Source: FEN-299 sp963727765 (GTDB lineage: Bacteria > Acidobacteriota > Vicinamibacteria > Vicinamibacterales > Fen-181). From it: DNA of 64,000 bases. A model generated the notes under the pieces. The model saw only the letters and a list, made by a program, of their open reading frames with translations, made no database searches and was not told where the DNA came from. Both the position numbers and the translations under genes were made by a program. Each line of letters begins with the position of its first letter. Within the stretch, counting starts at the first letter, position 1. The stretch lies in assembly GCA_963727765.1 (NCBI GenBank), contig CAVSGZ010000008.1, forward strand, positions 372,001 to 436,000. Reading direction: 5' to 3'. Positions 17,504 through 25,921 of this stretch are shown piece by piece.

Positions 17504-18631
17504 ATGCCATCTCAGGTCACGTCGGTTCCACTCCTCGATCTCCAGGCGCAATACCGGCCGATTCGCGACGATCTGCTGGCCGCGATCACGCGCGTGTGCG
17601 ACAGCCAGCGGTTCATTCTGGGACCGGAAGTCGAAGGGCTCGAGGGCGAGCTGGCCGCAATGCTGGGTGTCACCGACGCCATCAGCGTGTCCTCGGGGAC
17701 CGATGCGCTGCTGGCGGCCATGATGGCGCTCGGCATTGGCGCGGGGGACGAGGTCGTGACGACCACGTATTCGTTCTTCGCGACGGCCGGGTGCATCGCG
17801 CGGCTTGGCGCGCGGCCCGTCTTGGTGGACATCGATCCGGTCACTTACAACCTCGATCCCGCGGGTGCCTTGTCGGCGTTGACGCCGCGGACGAAGGCGA
17901 TCATCCCGGTGCATCTCTACGGATGCAGCGCCGAGATGACGCCGATCCTGGAAACGGCCACCAGAGCGGGCGTCGCGGTGATCGAAGATGCCGCGCAGGC
18001 GATCGGCGCCCGCTACCATGGCCGGAGCGTCGGCAGCCTCGGCGCCCTTGGCTGCTTCTCGTTCTTCCCCAGCAAGAACCTGGGGGCGTTCGGCGACGGC
18101 GGCCTGGTGACCACGAACGATCCGGCGCTCGCGCACCGGGTCCGGCTCATCCGCAACCACGGAGCCGAGCCGAAGTACTTCCACAAGATGGTCGGCGCCA
18201 ACTTCCGGCTCGATGCGCTTCAGGCCGCCGTGCTGCGCGTCAAGCTCCCTCACCTGGCCGAATGGACGGAGGCGCGCCGCCGGAACGCCGACCGCTACCG
18301 CGAACTGCTCGCGCCGCTGGTCGTGAAAGGCCGCCTGCAGCTGCCGGTTGAGCCGGACGGCTGTTTTCACATCTACAACCAGTTCGTGATTCGGGTAGAC
18401 TCGCGCGACCGGTTGAAGGCGGGTCTCGACGCGCGGCGCGTCGGCACCGAGATCTACTACCCGGTGCCGTTCCACCTGCAGGAGTGTTTCTCGCACCTCG
18501 GGTACCGGAAAGGGCAGTTCCCCGCGGCAGAGGAGGCCGCGGACCAGACTCTGGCCCTGCCGATCTACGGCGAGCTGACGGAGGCGCAGCAGCGTTACGT
18601 CGTCGAGTCGATCGCGCAGGTCATCGGCTGA
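17504..18631 (+). CDS. DegT/DnrJ/EryC1/StrS-family nucleotide-sugar aminotransferase
   Basis: 375 residues, a PLP-dependent enzyme that aminates a keto-sugar nucleotide. Family marks are SVPLLDLQAQYRPIRDD, SSGTDALLAAMMALGIGAGDEVV, EDAAQAIGA, and the PLP lysine in FFPSKNLGAFGDGG. The sequence is closer to the 3-amino-sugar (WbpE/FdtB-like) side by phrases such as TTTYSFFATAGCI and AIIPVHLYGCSAEM, which is recognition rather than a computed match. With gmd and the RmlD-like gene downstream it probably feeds O-antigen or exopolysaccharide. Confidence 0.88.
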   Translation: MPSQVTSVPLLDLQAQYRPIRDDLLAAITRVCDSQRFILGPEVEGLEGELAAMLGVTDAISVSSGTDALLAAMMALGIGAGDEVVTTTYSFFATAGCIARLGARPVLVDIDPVTYNLDPAGALSALTPRTKAIIPVHLYGCSAEMTPILETATRAGVAVIEDAAQAIGARYHGRSVGSLGALGCFSFFPSKNLGAFGDGGLVTTNDPALAHRVRLIRNHGAEPKYFHKMVGANFRLDALQAAVLRVKLPHLAEWTEARRRNADRYRELLAPLVVKGRLQLPVEPDGCFHIYNQFVIRVDSRDRLKAGLDARRVGTEIYYPVPFHLQECFSHLGYRKGQFPAAEEAADQTLALPIYGELTEAQQRYVVESIAQVIG

Positions 18632-18637
18632 CCACGC

Positions 18638-18656
18638 GCCGGCCCCGGGGGCCGGC
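18638..18656. other. GC-rich palindromic hairpin
   Basis: GCCGGCCCC, one G, then GGGGCCGGC: nine-base perfect arms directly after the aminotransferase stop. There is no T tract in either direction, so it is not a classical intrinsic terminator. It may slow polymerase or protect an mRNA 3' end. Confidence 0.4.
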
Positions 18657-18678
18657 ACCGCTTCGGACCAGGGACATC

Positions 18679-19992
18679 ATGGCCATCACACCTATCGACA
18701 CTCCGCAGCCCGCCGCACGGCGGCGGCTGCGGATGCCGAGCGTCACGACGCAGATCTTCATCGGTCTCATCCTCGGGATCGTGCTCGGGTACGTGTTTCC
18801 TTCCCGTGAGGTCGGCGGCACCCACGTCCTCGGTTTCGCCGAGCAGTTGAAGCCGCTCTCGACAGTCTTCTTGCGCATGATCAAGATGATCATCGCGCCG
18901 CTGCTGTTCTCGACGCTCGTGATCGGCATCGCGGGCACCGGCGACATGAAGGCGATGGGGCGGATCGCCGTGAAGGCGCTGGTCTTCTTCGAGCTGGCGA
19001 CGACGGTGGCGCTGTTTCTCGGCCTCGGCCTGGTCAACTTCTTCCAGCCTGGCGCCGGGCTGTCGCTCCCGTCGGAGAGCGCTTCCGTGGTGTCCGCGAT
19101 CGCGGCCAGGCCGCAGACCGGCTGGGACATCCTGATTCACCTCTTCCCGACGTCGATCTTCGACGCGATGGCGACGGGCGACATCCTGCAAGTGGTCGTC
19201 TTCTCGGTCTTCTTCGGGATCGGCCTCGCCGCGGTGGGGAAGCGGGGCCAGCCGGTGCTCGACTTCCTCGACGGCGTCGCGCACGTCATGTTCAAGTTCA
19301 CCGGCTACGTCATGGCGTTCGCGCCGATGGGCGTCGCGGCGGCCATTGCGTCGACGGTCGGCAGCCGCGGCCTCGGCATCCTGATGACGCTCGGCAAGCT
19401 GGTCGTGCTGATGTACGGCGGGCTCTTGCTGTTCATCGTCGTGGTGTTCTGGATCACGTGCCGGCTGGTGCGGGTGCCGTTCCTGCACTTCCTGCGGGCG
19501 AGCCGGGAGCCGAGCCTGATTGCCTTCACCACGGCGAGCAGCGAGGCGGCGCTGCCCAAGGCGCTGGAGCTGATGGAGCGGTTCGGCGCGCCGAAGAGCA
19601 TCGTGAGCCTGGTCATCCCGACCGGCTACAGCTTCAACCTGATCGGCACGACACTCTACCTGTCGCTGTGCAGCGTGTTCGTCGCGCAGCTGTTTGGCGT
19701 GCCGCTGTCGTTCGAGCGCCAGCTGGTGATGATGCTGACGCTCATGCTGACCAGCAAGGGGGTGGCCGGCGTGCCGCGTGCGGCGCTCGTCGTGCTGCTC
19801 GCGACGCTCACCTCCTTCAACCTGCCGGTCGAAGGGGCCGCCATCCTGCTCGGCATCGACCAGATCATGGACATGGGCCGGACCGGGGTGAACGTCATGG
19901 GCAACTGCCTGGCCACGGTCGTGGTCGCCCGGTGGGAGGGCGTATTCGACGACGGGCAGATGCGAGCGTTCCATGACCAGCGGGCCGAGTGA
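18679..19992 (+). CDS. Dicarboxylate/amino acid:cation symporter (DAACS family)
   Basis: 437 residues with about eight membrane helices and two re-entrant hairpins: MIKMIIAPLLFSTLVIGIAG, then TASSEAALPKALE in the first hairpin, GYSFNLIGTTLYLSLCSVF in helix 7, LTSKGVAGVPRAA in the second hairpin, and IDQIMDMGRTGVNVMGN in helix 8. It imports C4-dicarboxylates or acidic amino acids with Na+ or H+. The helix 7 motif usually reads N-(M/L)-D-G-T; here the Asp is Ile, which removes one known cation ligand. Starts at the ATG preceded by AGGGA; an upstream in-frame extension is read-through from the previous gene. Confidence 0.88.
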   Translation: MAITPIDTPQPAARRRLRMPSVTTQIFIGLILGIVLGYVFPSREVGGTHVLGFAEQLKPLSTVFLRMIKMIIAPLLFSTLVIGIAGTGDMKAMGRIAVKALVFFELATTVALFLGLGLVNFFQPGAGLSLPSESASVVSAIAARPQTGWDILIHLFPTSIFDAMATGDILQVVVFSVFFGIGLAAVGKRGQPVLDFLDGVAHVMFKFTGYVMAFAPMGVAAAIASTVGSRGLGILMTLGKLVVLMYGGLLLFIVVVFWITCRLVRVPFLHFLRASREPSLIAFTTASSEAALPKALELMERFGAPKSIVSLVIPTGYSFNLIGTTLYLSLCSVFVAQLFGVPLSFERQLVMMLTLMLTSKGVAGVPRAALVVLLATLTSFNLPVEGAAILLGIDQIMDMGRTGVNVMGNCLATVVVARWEGVFDDGQMRAFHDQRAE

Positions 19993-19993
19993 G

Positions 19994-20869
19994 ATGAGGA
20001 TCCTGGTGATCGGCGCCGCCGGCCGGCTCGGGTCGGCCGTGGTCCGGCAGTTCGACACCTGGGCCGACGTGACGGCGACGACGAGCGGAGGCCTCGACGT
20101 CCGCGACCACCGGGCCGTCATGGACCGGGTCGCCGCGCTGCACCCGTCGGCCATCGTCAACTGCGCGGCCTACAACGACGTGGACCGCGCGGAAGACGAG
20201 CCGGTCGAGGCGCTGAACGTCAACGCGTTTGCGGTCCGGAACCTGGCCGAGGCCGCCAGGTCGGTCGGCGCCGCGCTGGTCCACTACAGCACCGACTTCG
20301 TGTTCGACGGGTCGGCCACGCGGCCCTACAGCGAAGAAGACGCGCCGAATCCACGCAGCACCTATGCCTGTTCAAAGCTGCTCGGCGAGTGGTTCGCGGC
20401 CGGCGCGCCGCGCCACTACGTGCTGCGCGTCGAGAGCCTGTTCGGATCCCCGGAGGGACAGGATCGGCCGACCAGCGTCGACCGGATTGTGGAGGCGATG
20501 CTCGAAGGCCGCGACGTGCGGGTGTTCGTCGACCGCACGGTGTCTCCCAGCTACACCGACGACGTGGCCACGGCCACGCGGGCGCTGCTCGAGTCGGGCG
20601 CGACGAGCGGCCTCTATCACTGCGTCAATTCGGGTTCGTGCACGTGGGAGGAGCTGGCGATCGAGGCGGGGCGGCAGGTCGGCATCCCGCCGCGGCTGGT
20701 GTCCGTCCGGATGGCCGACGTAGCGCTGCGCGCCTCGAGGCCACTCTACTGCGCGCTGTCGAACGCCAGGCTGGCCGCCGCGGGCGCCCCCATGCCCACG
20801 TGGCAGGACGCGTTGAGGCGCCATCTCGCCGGGCGCCGTGCGGTGCCCTCTGGTGCCCTCCGGGCTTGA
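19994..20869 (+). CDS. RmlD-like NAD(P)-dependent sugar-nucleotide reductase
   Basis: 291 residues, extended SDR fold: GAAGRLGSAVV dinucleotide motif at the N-terminus, NCAAYNDVDRAEDE, YSTDFVFDG, and YACSK as the catalytic Tyr-x-x-x-Lys. It resembles dTDP-4-dehydrorhamnose reductase. Next to gmd it could instead reduce GDP-4-keto-6-deoxymannose to GDP-rhamnose. An ATG at 19973 in frame would add seven residues and overlap the symporter; the ATG at 19994 starts at the SDR core and is preferred. Confidence 0.82.
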   Translation: MRILVIGAAGRLGSAVVRQFDTWADVTATTSGGLDVRDHRAVMDRVAALHPSAIVNCAAYNDVDRAEDEPVEALNVNAFAVRNLAEAARSVGAALVHYSTDFVFDGSATRPYSEEDAPNPRSTYACSKLLGEWFAAGAPRHYVLRVESLFGSPEGQDRPTSVDRIVEAMLEGRDVRVFVDRTVSPSYTDDVATATRALLESGATSGLYHCVNSGSCTWEELAIEAGRQVGIPPRLVSVRMADVALRASRPLYCALSNARLAAAGAPMPTWQDALRRHLAGRRAVPSGALRA

Positions 20870-20894
20870 CCCTGCCCGCGCTCGCCCGTAACAT
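20866..20894 (+). promoter_or_regulatory. Sigma70-type promoter of gmd
   Basis: TTGACC and TAACAT with a 17 bp spacer, overlapping the last codons of the RmlD-like gene. Predicted transcription starts near 20901, giving a leader of about 35 bases before the gmd ATG at 20936. Confidence 0.55.
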
Positions 20895-20935
20895 GCTCGC
20901 GGCCCCTGTTCCGTGCCGACGAGGGCCGGAGGCAC

Positions 20936-21928
20936 ATGTCCAAACGCGCCGTCATCAGCGGCATCACCGGCCAGGACGGGTCGTACCTGGCGGAACTGCT
21001 GCTCGAGAAGGGCTACGAGGTCACGGGGATCGTCCGGCGCGCGAGCGCGCCCAACCTGTGGCGGATCGAGCACCTGCTCGATCGGATCACGCTGCGCCCG
21101 GCGGACCTGCTCGATCAGCTCTCGCTGATGCGCGTGATCGGCGACGTGCGGCCTGACGAGTTCTACAACCTGGCGGCCATGTCGTTCGTCCCGGCCAGCT
21201 GGGACCAGCCGATGCTGACCGGCGAGTTCAACGCGCAGGGCGTCACCCGGGTGCTGGAGGCGATCCGCCAGGTCGACCCGACGATTCGGCTCTACCAGGC
21301 GTCCTCGAGTGAGATGTTCGGCAAGGTTCGCGAGGTGCCGCAGACCGAGCTGACGCCGTTCTATCCTCGGAGCCCGTACGGCGTGTCGAAAGTCTTCGGC
21401 CACTACATCACGGTCAACTACCGCGAGAGCTACGGGCTGTTCGCCTGCTCGGGGATCCTCTTCAACCACGAGTCGCCGCGGCGCGGGCTCGAGTTCGTGA
21501 CGCGCAAGGTGAGCGACGGCGTCGCCCGCATCAAGCTCGGGCTCGCGGACCATCTCGGGCTCGGCAACCTCGACGCCCGCCGGGACTGGGGCTTCGCCGG
21601 AGACTACGTGCGGGCGATGTGGCTGATGCTGCAGCAGGACGAGCCCGACGACTACGTGGTGGCCACCAGCCTCGCGCACTCGGTGCGCGAGCTGGTGGAG
21701 ATTGCGTTCGGCCACGTGGGCCTCGACTGGCGGCAGCACGTGCGGTCCGATCCCGCGTGCCTGCGCCCGGCCGAGGTCGATCACCTGATCGGCAACCCGG
21801 CGAAGGCGCAGCAGATCCTCGGCTGGCGGACGACGATCGACTTCACGGCGCTGGTCGAGATGATGGTCGATGCCGACCTGGCGCGGCTCGCGCAGCCGCG
21901 GCCGGTCGGGGCGAACGCCCTGGCGTAG
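20936..21928 (+). CDS. gmd: GDP-mannose 4,6-dehydratase
   Basis: 330 residues. N-terminal GITGQDGSYLAELLLEKGYEV nucleotide motif, YQASSSEMFGKV with the catalytic Ser/Thr region, YGVSK catalytic Tyr-x-x-x-Lys, and FNHESPRRG for substrate binding. It converts GDP-mannose to GDP-4-keto-6-deoxymannose, the precursor of GDP-fucose, GDP-rhamnose or GDP-perosamine. The neighbouring RmlD-like reductase or DegT aminotransferase could take the product on. GGAGG lies upstream of the ATG. Confidence 0.94.
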   Translation: MSKRAVISGITGQDGSYLAELLLEKGYEVTGIVRRASAPNLWRIEHLLDRITLRPADLLDQLSLMRVIGDVRPDEFYNLAAMSFVPASWDQPMLTGEFNAQGVTRVLEAIRQVDPTIRLYQASSSEMFGKVREVPQTELTPFYPRSPYGVSKVFGHYITVNYRESYGLFACSGILFNHESPRRGLEFVTRKVSDGVARIKLGLADHLGLGNLDARRDWGFAGDYVRAMWLMLQQDEPDDYVVATSLAHSVRELVEIAFGHVGLDWRQHVRSDPACLRPAEVDHLIGNPAKAQQILGWRTTIDFTALVEMMVDADLARLAQPRPVGANALA

Positions 21929-21948
21929 TTTTCCCTCGATTCCACCGT

Positions 21949-21999
21949 GATCGGCCGCCGATCGGTTCGTTGACTTGCCCCGCGGTGGTCCGATAGGAT
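21949..21999 (+). promoter_or_regulatory. Complex I operon promoter with upstream inverted repeat
   Basis: The -35 TTGACT (21970-21975) and -10 TAGGAT (21994-21999) are separated by 18 bp. Six bases before the -35 is a perfect inverted repeat GATCGG-CCG-CCGATC (21949-21963), placed where an activator or repressor could bind. A leader of about 70 bases precedes nuoA. Confidence 0.5.
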
Positions 22000-22074
22000 C
22001 GTGGCGTTTCCCGTTCTTGCACCATCATCCGGACGGCGGGCCGTGGGGCCCGTCCTCCTTGGGAATTCGTTCAC

Positions 22075-22434
22075 ATGCAGGGCTGGCTCTCAATCCTCCT
22101 GTTGGCCATCCTCGGTGTGGGCTTTGGCGCGGGGTCGATCGTCATGTCGACGCTGCTGGCGCCGCACAAGCCCTCGCCCGAGAAGCTGGCCCCCTACGAA
22201 TGCGGGATGCCGGCCGTCTCCGACGCCCGGGAGCGCCATCCGATCAAGTTCTACCTGATCGCGATGATCTTCCTGCTGTTCGACATCGAGGTGGCGTTCC
22301 TCTACCCGTGGGCGATGGCGCTGCGCGACCTGGGGTGGACGGGTCTCGTGCAGATCGTGGTCTTCTTCGCCATCCTCCTCGCCGGCTACACGTACGTGTG
22401 GAAGAAGGGCGCCCTGACGTGGGACAAGCCGTGA
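22075..22434 (+). CDS. nuoA: NADH-quinone oxidoreductase subunit A
   Basis: 119 residues with three membrane helices. It contains the conserved PYECGMP loop and FYLIAMIFLLFDIEVAFLYPWA. It is a membrane subunit at the quinone-site junction of complex I and the first gene of the operon. It starts at the ATG at 22075 behind a leader, with a 63 bp gap to nuoB. Confidence 0.95.
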   Translation: MQGWLSILLLAILGVGFGAGSIVMSTLLAPHKPSPEKLAPYECGMPAVSDARERHPIKFYLIAMIFLLFDIEVAFLYPWAMALRDLGWTGLVQIVVFFAILLAGYTYVWKKGALTWDKP

Positions 22435-22497
22435 GGCGGGGATCCGCGTGGGTGGCCCTGTTGGGACGGTAGCGACGGAGCAGAACAGGTCGGTCTC

Positions 22498-22974
22498 ATG
22501 GCTTTCGACGTCGACATTCCGGTACTGACGACCACCGTCGAGAAGATGGTGAACTGGGCGCGAAAGTCGTCCATCTGGCCGGTGACCTTCGGCCTGGCCT
22601 GCTGCGCGATCGAGATGATGGCGATGAGCGCGTCGCGCTACGACATCGCGCGCTTCGGCGCCGAGGTCTTCCGCGGGTCGCCCCGCCAGTCGGATCTGAT
22701 GATCGTGGCCGGGCGGCTCTCGCGGAAGATGGCCCCGGCGCTCCGGCGCGTCTACGACCAGATGCCGGAGCCGAAGTGGGTGATCTCGATGGGCGCCTGC
22801 GCCTCGTGCGGCGGCGTGTTCGACAACTACTCGATCGTGCAGGGCGTCGACCAGATCGTCCCGGTCGACGTCTTCGTTCCCGGCTGCCCGCCGCGGCCCG
22901 AATCGCTCATCTACGGCATCATCCAGCTCCAGAAGAAGATCAGCGCGTCCAAGCTCGTGGTGAAGGCAGGATAG
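22498..22974 (+). CDS. nuoB: NADH-quinone oxidoreductase subunit B (cluster N2)
   Basis: 158 residues. FGLACCAIEM supplies the tandem Cys, GACASCGG and PGCPPRPE the other two ligands of the terminal [4Fe-4S] cluster N2 that reduces quinone. Length is normal for NuoB. Peripheral arm, next to nuoC and nuoD products. Confidence 0.97.
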   Translation: MAFDVDIPVLTTTVEKMVNWARKSSIWPVTFGLACCAIEMMAMSASRYDIARFGAEVFRGSPRQSDLMIVAGRLSRKMAPALRRVYDQMPEPKWVISMGACASCGGVFDNYSIVQGVDQIVPVDVFVPGCPPRPESLIYGIIQLQKKISASKLVVKAG

Positions 22975-22979
22975 CCGCC

Positions 22980-23543
22980 GTGGACTCCCCTTCGATCATC
23001 CGCGCGCTCGCCTCGGCCGTGTCCGACGCCGAGGTCCAGGCGATCGACGCCTCCGACGAACCGACGCTCGTCGTCCCGCGCGAGCGGCTGCTCGCGGTGG
23101 CCGGGCTGCTGCGCGACCACCCGTCGTTGAAATTCGACGTGCTGGTGGAGGTGACCGCCGTGGACTGGTGGCCCTCGGAGCCCCGCTTCGAGGTCGTCTA
23201 CCACCTGCTCGCGACGTCCGTCCCGGCGAGGCTGCGGCTGAAGATCCGCGTCGGCGGCGACGACCCCAAGGTGCCGTCGGTTCACACGGTCTGGGCCTCG
23301 GCGGACTGGCTCGAGCGGGAGGTGTGGGACCTGTTCGGCATCGTCTTCGAGCAGCACGGCGACCTGCGCCGGCTGCTGATGCCCGAGGACTGGACCGGGC
23401 ATCCGCTGCGCAAGGACTACCCGGTGCAGATCTCGATGACGCCGAAGGTGTACGAGCCGCTGCAGATGACCGAGCAGGAATTCCGGGCCAGGATTGCCGC
23501 CGACCGCGACGCCCGCGGCGGATCGACGCCGCCGGAGGGCTGA
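22980..23543 (+). CDS. nuoC: NADH-quinone oxidoreductase subunit C
   Basis: 187 residues from a GTG five bases after the nuoB stop. Contains the 30-kDa subunit signature WLEREVWDLFGIVFEQHGDL and LLMPEDWTGHPLRKDYPV. NuoC is separate here, not fused to NuoD as in enterobacteria. The upstream in-frame extension to 22776 is nuoB read out of frame. Confidence 0.94.
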   Translation: MDSPSIIRALASAVSDAEVQAIDASDEPTLVVPRERLLAVAGLLRDHPSLKFDVLVEVTAVDWWPSEPRFEVVYHLLATSVPARLRLKIRVGGDDPKVPSVHTVWASADWLEREVWDLFGIVFEQHGDLRRLLMPEDWTGHPLRKDYPVQISMTPKVYEPLQMTEQEFRARIAADRDARGGSTPPEG

Positions 23544-23549
23544 GACACG

Positions 23550-24143
23550 ATGACCGCCGCCGACACCGAGCGTCTGATCGAAGGGGCTTTCGCCGAGACG
23601 GCCGCGGTCCACGACCGCGCGCGTCGCGCGAACCAGGAGTCGCTGCCCGCGGCGGCCGCGGCGCTCGTGGCGGCGCTCGCGGCGGGACGGAAGGTGCTGG
23701 TGTGCGGCAACGGCGGCAGCGCCGCCGACGCCCAGCATGTCGCCGCCGAGCTGGTGGGGCGCTTCGCGAGGGAGCGCCGGGCGTTTCCGGCGCTGGCCCT
23801 GACGGTCGATTCGAGCGTGCTCACGGCGGTCGGCAACGATTACGGATTCGACCGGGTGTTCGCCCGCCAGGTGGAGGCGCACGGGCAGGCGGGCGACGTC
23901 CTGGTGGCGATCTCGACGAGCGGCGCGTCGCCCAACGTGCTCCGTGCCGTCGAAGCGGCGCGCGCCCGCGGGCTGGTCACCATCGGCCTCACGGGTCGCG
24001 ACGGGGGGGAACTGGGCCGTGTCGCCGACGTGCACCTCAACGTGCCGTCCTCGTCGACGCCGCGGATCCAGGAAGCGCACGCCACGCTGTTGCACGTGCT
24101 GTGCGAGCTGGTCGAGCGGGAACTGGTGACCATCGATGGCTGA
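23550..24143 (+). CDS. gmhA: Phosphoheptose isomerase (SIS domain), inserted in the nuo operon
   Basis: 197 residues with the GmhA pattern: VLVCGNGGSAADAQHVAAELVGRF, TVDSSVLTAVGNDYGFDRVFARQV, AISTSGASPNVLRAV, and the C-terminal EAHATLLHVLCELVE with metal-ligand His. It isomerises sedoheptulose 7-phosphate to D-glycero-D-manno-heptose 7-phosphate, the first step to the LPS inner-core heptose. It is co-directional, lying six bases after nuoC and overlapping nuoD by eight bases, so it is part of the complex I transcript. Related SIS proteins (DiaA) are close, but the motif set fits GmhA. Confidence 0.88.
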   Translation: MTAADTERLIEGAFAETAAVHDRARRANQESLPAAAAALVAALAAGRKVLVCGNGGSAADAQHVAAELVGRFARERRAFPALALTVDSSVLTAVGNDYGFDRVFARQVEAHGQAGDVLVAISTSGASPNVLRAVEAARARGLVTIGLTGRDGGELGRVADVHLNVPSSSTPRIQEAHATLLHVLCELVERELVTIDG

Positions 24144-25317
24144 GCTCCGAACCGAGACGATGACCGTCAACATGGGGCCCCAGCACCCCAGCACGCACGG
24201 CGTGCTGAGGCTGGTGTTGCGCCTCGACGGCGAGAACGTGGTCAGTTCGGCCTCGACGGTCGGCTACCTCCACACCGGGATCGAAAAGACCATCGAGCAG
24301 AAGAAGTTCCAGCAGGTGATCACGCTGGTCGAGCGGATGGACTACCTGAGCGCGCAGTCGAACAGCCTGGCCTACGCGCTGTCGGTCGAGAAGCTGCTCG
24401 GCATCGAGATCCCCGAGCGGGTGCAGTGGATCCGCGTGCTCCTGGCCGAGCTGCAGCGGCTCAACAGCCACCTCGTGTGGCTCGCCACGCACGGGATGGA
24501 AGTCGGCGCGGTGACGATGATGCTCTACTGCTTCCGGGAACGGGAGCTGATCTTGAACATCAACGAGCTCATCGCCGGTTTCCGGATGTTCCCGAGCTAC
24601 ATCCGGATCGGCGGCCTCCGCGAGGACCTGCCGACAGGGTTCCACGCCGCCGTGAAGGAGATCCTGGACCGGATGCCGGCCAAGCTGGTCGAGTACGAGC
24701 GCCTGCTGACGCACAACCAGATCTACCTGAAGCGAGCGCGCGGCGTCGGGGCGATCTCGCTGAAAGACGCCCTCGACCTCGGGCTGGTCGGGCCGATCGC
24801 CCGCGCCGCCGGGTCGACCTACGACGTGCGGAAGGCGTTCCCCTACTCGAGCTACGAGACGTTCGATTTCGATGTGCCGGCCGGAAGCTGCGGGGACGTC
24901 TACGACCGGTACCTGGTCCGCGTCGAGGAGATGTACCAGTCGTTGCGCATCTGCCGCCAGGCAGTCGATCGGATCAGCCCGACCGGCGTCTGGGCCGCGG
25001 CCGACACGCGCGTGGTGCCGCCGCCCAAGGACAAGGTCTACACGGAGATGGAGGCGCTCATCCAGCACTTCCTGATCTTCTCGGAGGGCTTCAGGGTCCC
25101 GGCCGGCGAGGCCTACGTCCCCGTCGAGGGGCCGCGCGGCGAGCACGGGTGCTACGTCGTGTCGGACGGGTCGAACCGGCCGTGGCGCGTCAAGATGCGC
25201 TCGCCGTCGCTGATGGCCTGCCAGGCGCTGCCCAAGTTGATTATCGGAGGCCTGATCGCCGACGTGATCGCCGTCATCGGCTCGATCGACGTCGTGTTGG
25301 GAGATGTGGACCGGTGA
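24136..25317 (+). CDS. nuoD: NADH-quinone oxidoreductase subunit D
   Basis: 393 residues of the 49-kDa/hydrogenase-like subunit: MGPQHPSTHGVLRL at the start (quinone-site His), VGYLHTGIEKTIE, NSLAYALSVEKLLGIEIPER, and EGPRGEHGCYVVSDGS near the end. It forms the quinone-binding chamber with NuoB. It starts inside the gmhA stop region and overlaps nuoE by GTGA. Confidence 0.96.
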   Translation: MAELRTETMTVNMGPQHPSTHGVLRLVLRLDGENVVSSASTVGYLHTGIEKTIEQKKFQQVITLVERMDYLSAQSNSLAYALSVEKLLGIEIPERVQWIRVLLAELQRLNSHLVWLATHGMEVGAVTMMLYCFRERELILNINELIAGFRMFPSYIRIGGLREDLPTGFHAAVKEILDRMPAKLVEYERLLTHNQIYLKRARGVGAISLKDALDLGLVGPIARAAGSTYDVRKAFPYSSYETFDFDVPAGSCGDVYDRYLVRVEEMYQSLRICRQAVDRISPTGVWAAADTRVVPPPKDKVYTEMEALIQHFLIFSEGFRVPAGEAYVPVEGPRGEHGCYVVSDGSNRPWRVKMRSPSLMACQALPKLIIGGLIADVIAVIGSIDVVLGDVDR

Positions 25318-25916
25318 GCTTCCACCCGGACATGCACTACGAGTCGCCGCAGCACGTGTCGAAGCGCGAGCTGCGGCTCGAGGGCGAGCCATTCGCCTTC
25401 ACCCCGGAGAACCGGGAGCGCCTCGAGCGGATCGCGACGCACTACCCGCCCGAGCACCGCCGCTCGGCCGTCATCCCGGCGCTCTACATCGTCCAGGAGC
25501 AGCAGGGACATGTCACGGCGTCGGCGATCCGGCACGTCGCCGAGGTGATCGGGTGCACGCCCGCGGAAGTCGACGACGTGGTGACCTACTACGCGATGTT
25601 CCACCGCCAGAGGGTCGGCAAGTACGTCGTCCAGGTCTGCCGGACGCTGTCGTGCGCGCTGCGCGGGGCCGAGCGCGTCACCGAGGAGATCTCGCGGACG
25701 CTCGGCGTGAAGGTGGGCGAGACCGATCCGACCGGGACCTTCACCCTGATGGAGATGGAGTGCCTCGGCGCCTGCGACCGGGCGCCGGTGGTGATGGTGA
25801 ACAACGAGCACTGGCACGAGTGCCAGTCGCCCGACGCTGCCGTGCGGCTGCTCGAGGACCTGAAGGCCAGGGGCCCGGCGGCGCTGACGGGGTGCCACTT
25901 GGCCGTGGAGAAATAG
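25314..25916 (+). CDS. nuoE: NADH-quinone oxidoreductase subunit E (2Fe-2S)
   Basis: 200 residues from a GTG overlapping the nuoD stop (GTGA); an ATG at 25332 is an alternative. Thioredoxin-like [2Fe-2S] ligands are in VCRTLSC and ECLGAC (C-x4-C and C-x3-C). It carries cluster N1a in the NADH-oxidising module with NuoF. Confidence 0.94.
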   Translation: MSFHPDMHYESPQHVSKRELRLEGEPFAFTPENRERLERIATHYPPEHRRSAVIPALYIVQEQQGHVTASAIRHVAEVIGCTPAEVDDVVTYYAMFHRQRVGKYVVQVCRTLSCALRGAERVTEEISRTLGVKVGETDPTGTFTLMEMECLGACDRAPVVMVNNEHWHECQSPDAAVRLLEDLKARGPAALTGCHLAVEK

Positions 25917-25921
25917 GGACG

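Noticed and set aside
15532..18351. 939-residue open frame on the plus strand
   Set aside because: It is antisense to the fibronectin-III gene and then out of frame with the aminotransferase. Its composition is the Arg/Gly/Asp/Val mix typical of shadow frames in high-GC DNA.
17504..21928. Horizontally acquired sugar island
   Set aside because: Base composition and gene spacing look like the rest of the window, and there is no integrase, tRNA junction or repeat pair at the borders.
23550..24143. DiaA-type replication regulator in place of GmhA
   Set aside because: DiaA is also a SIS protein, but the metal-ligand C-terminal His and the substrate-loop pattern fit GmhA better.
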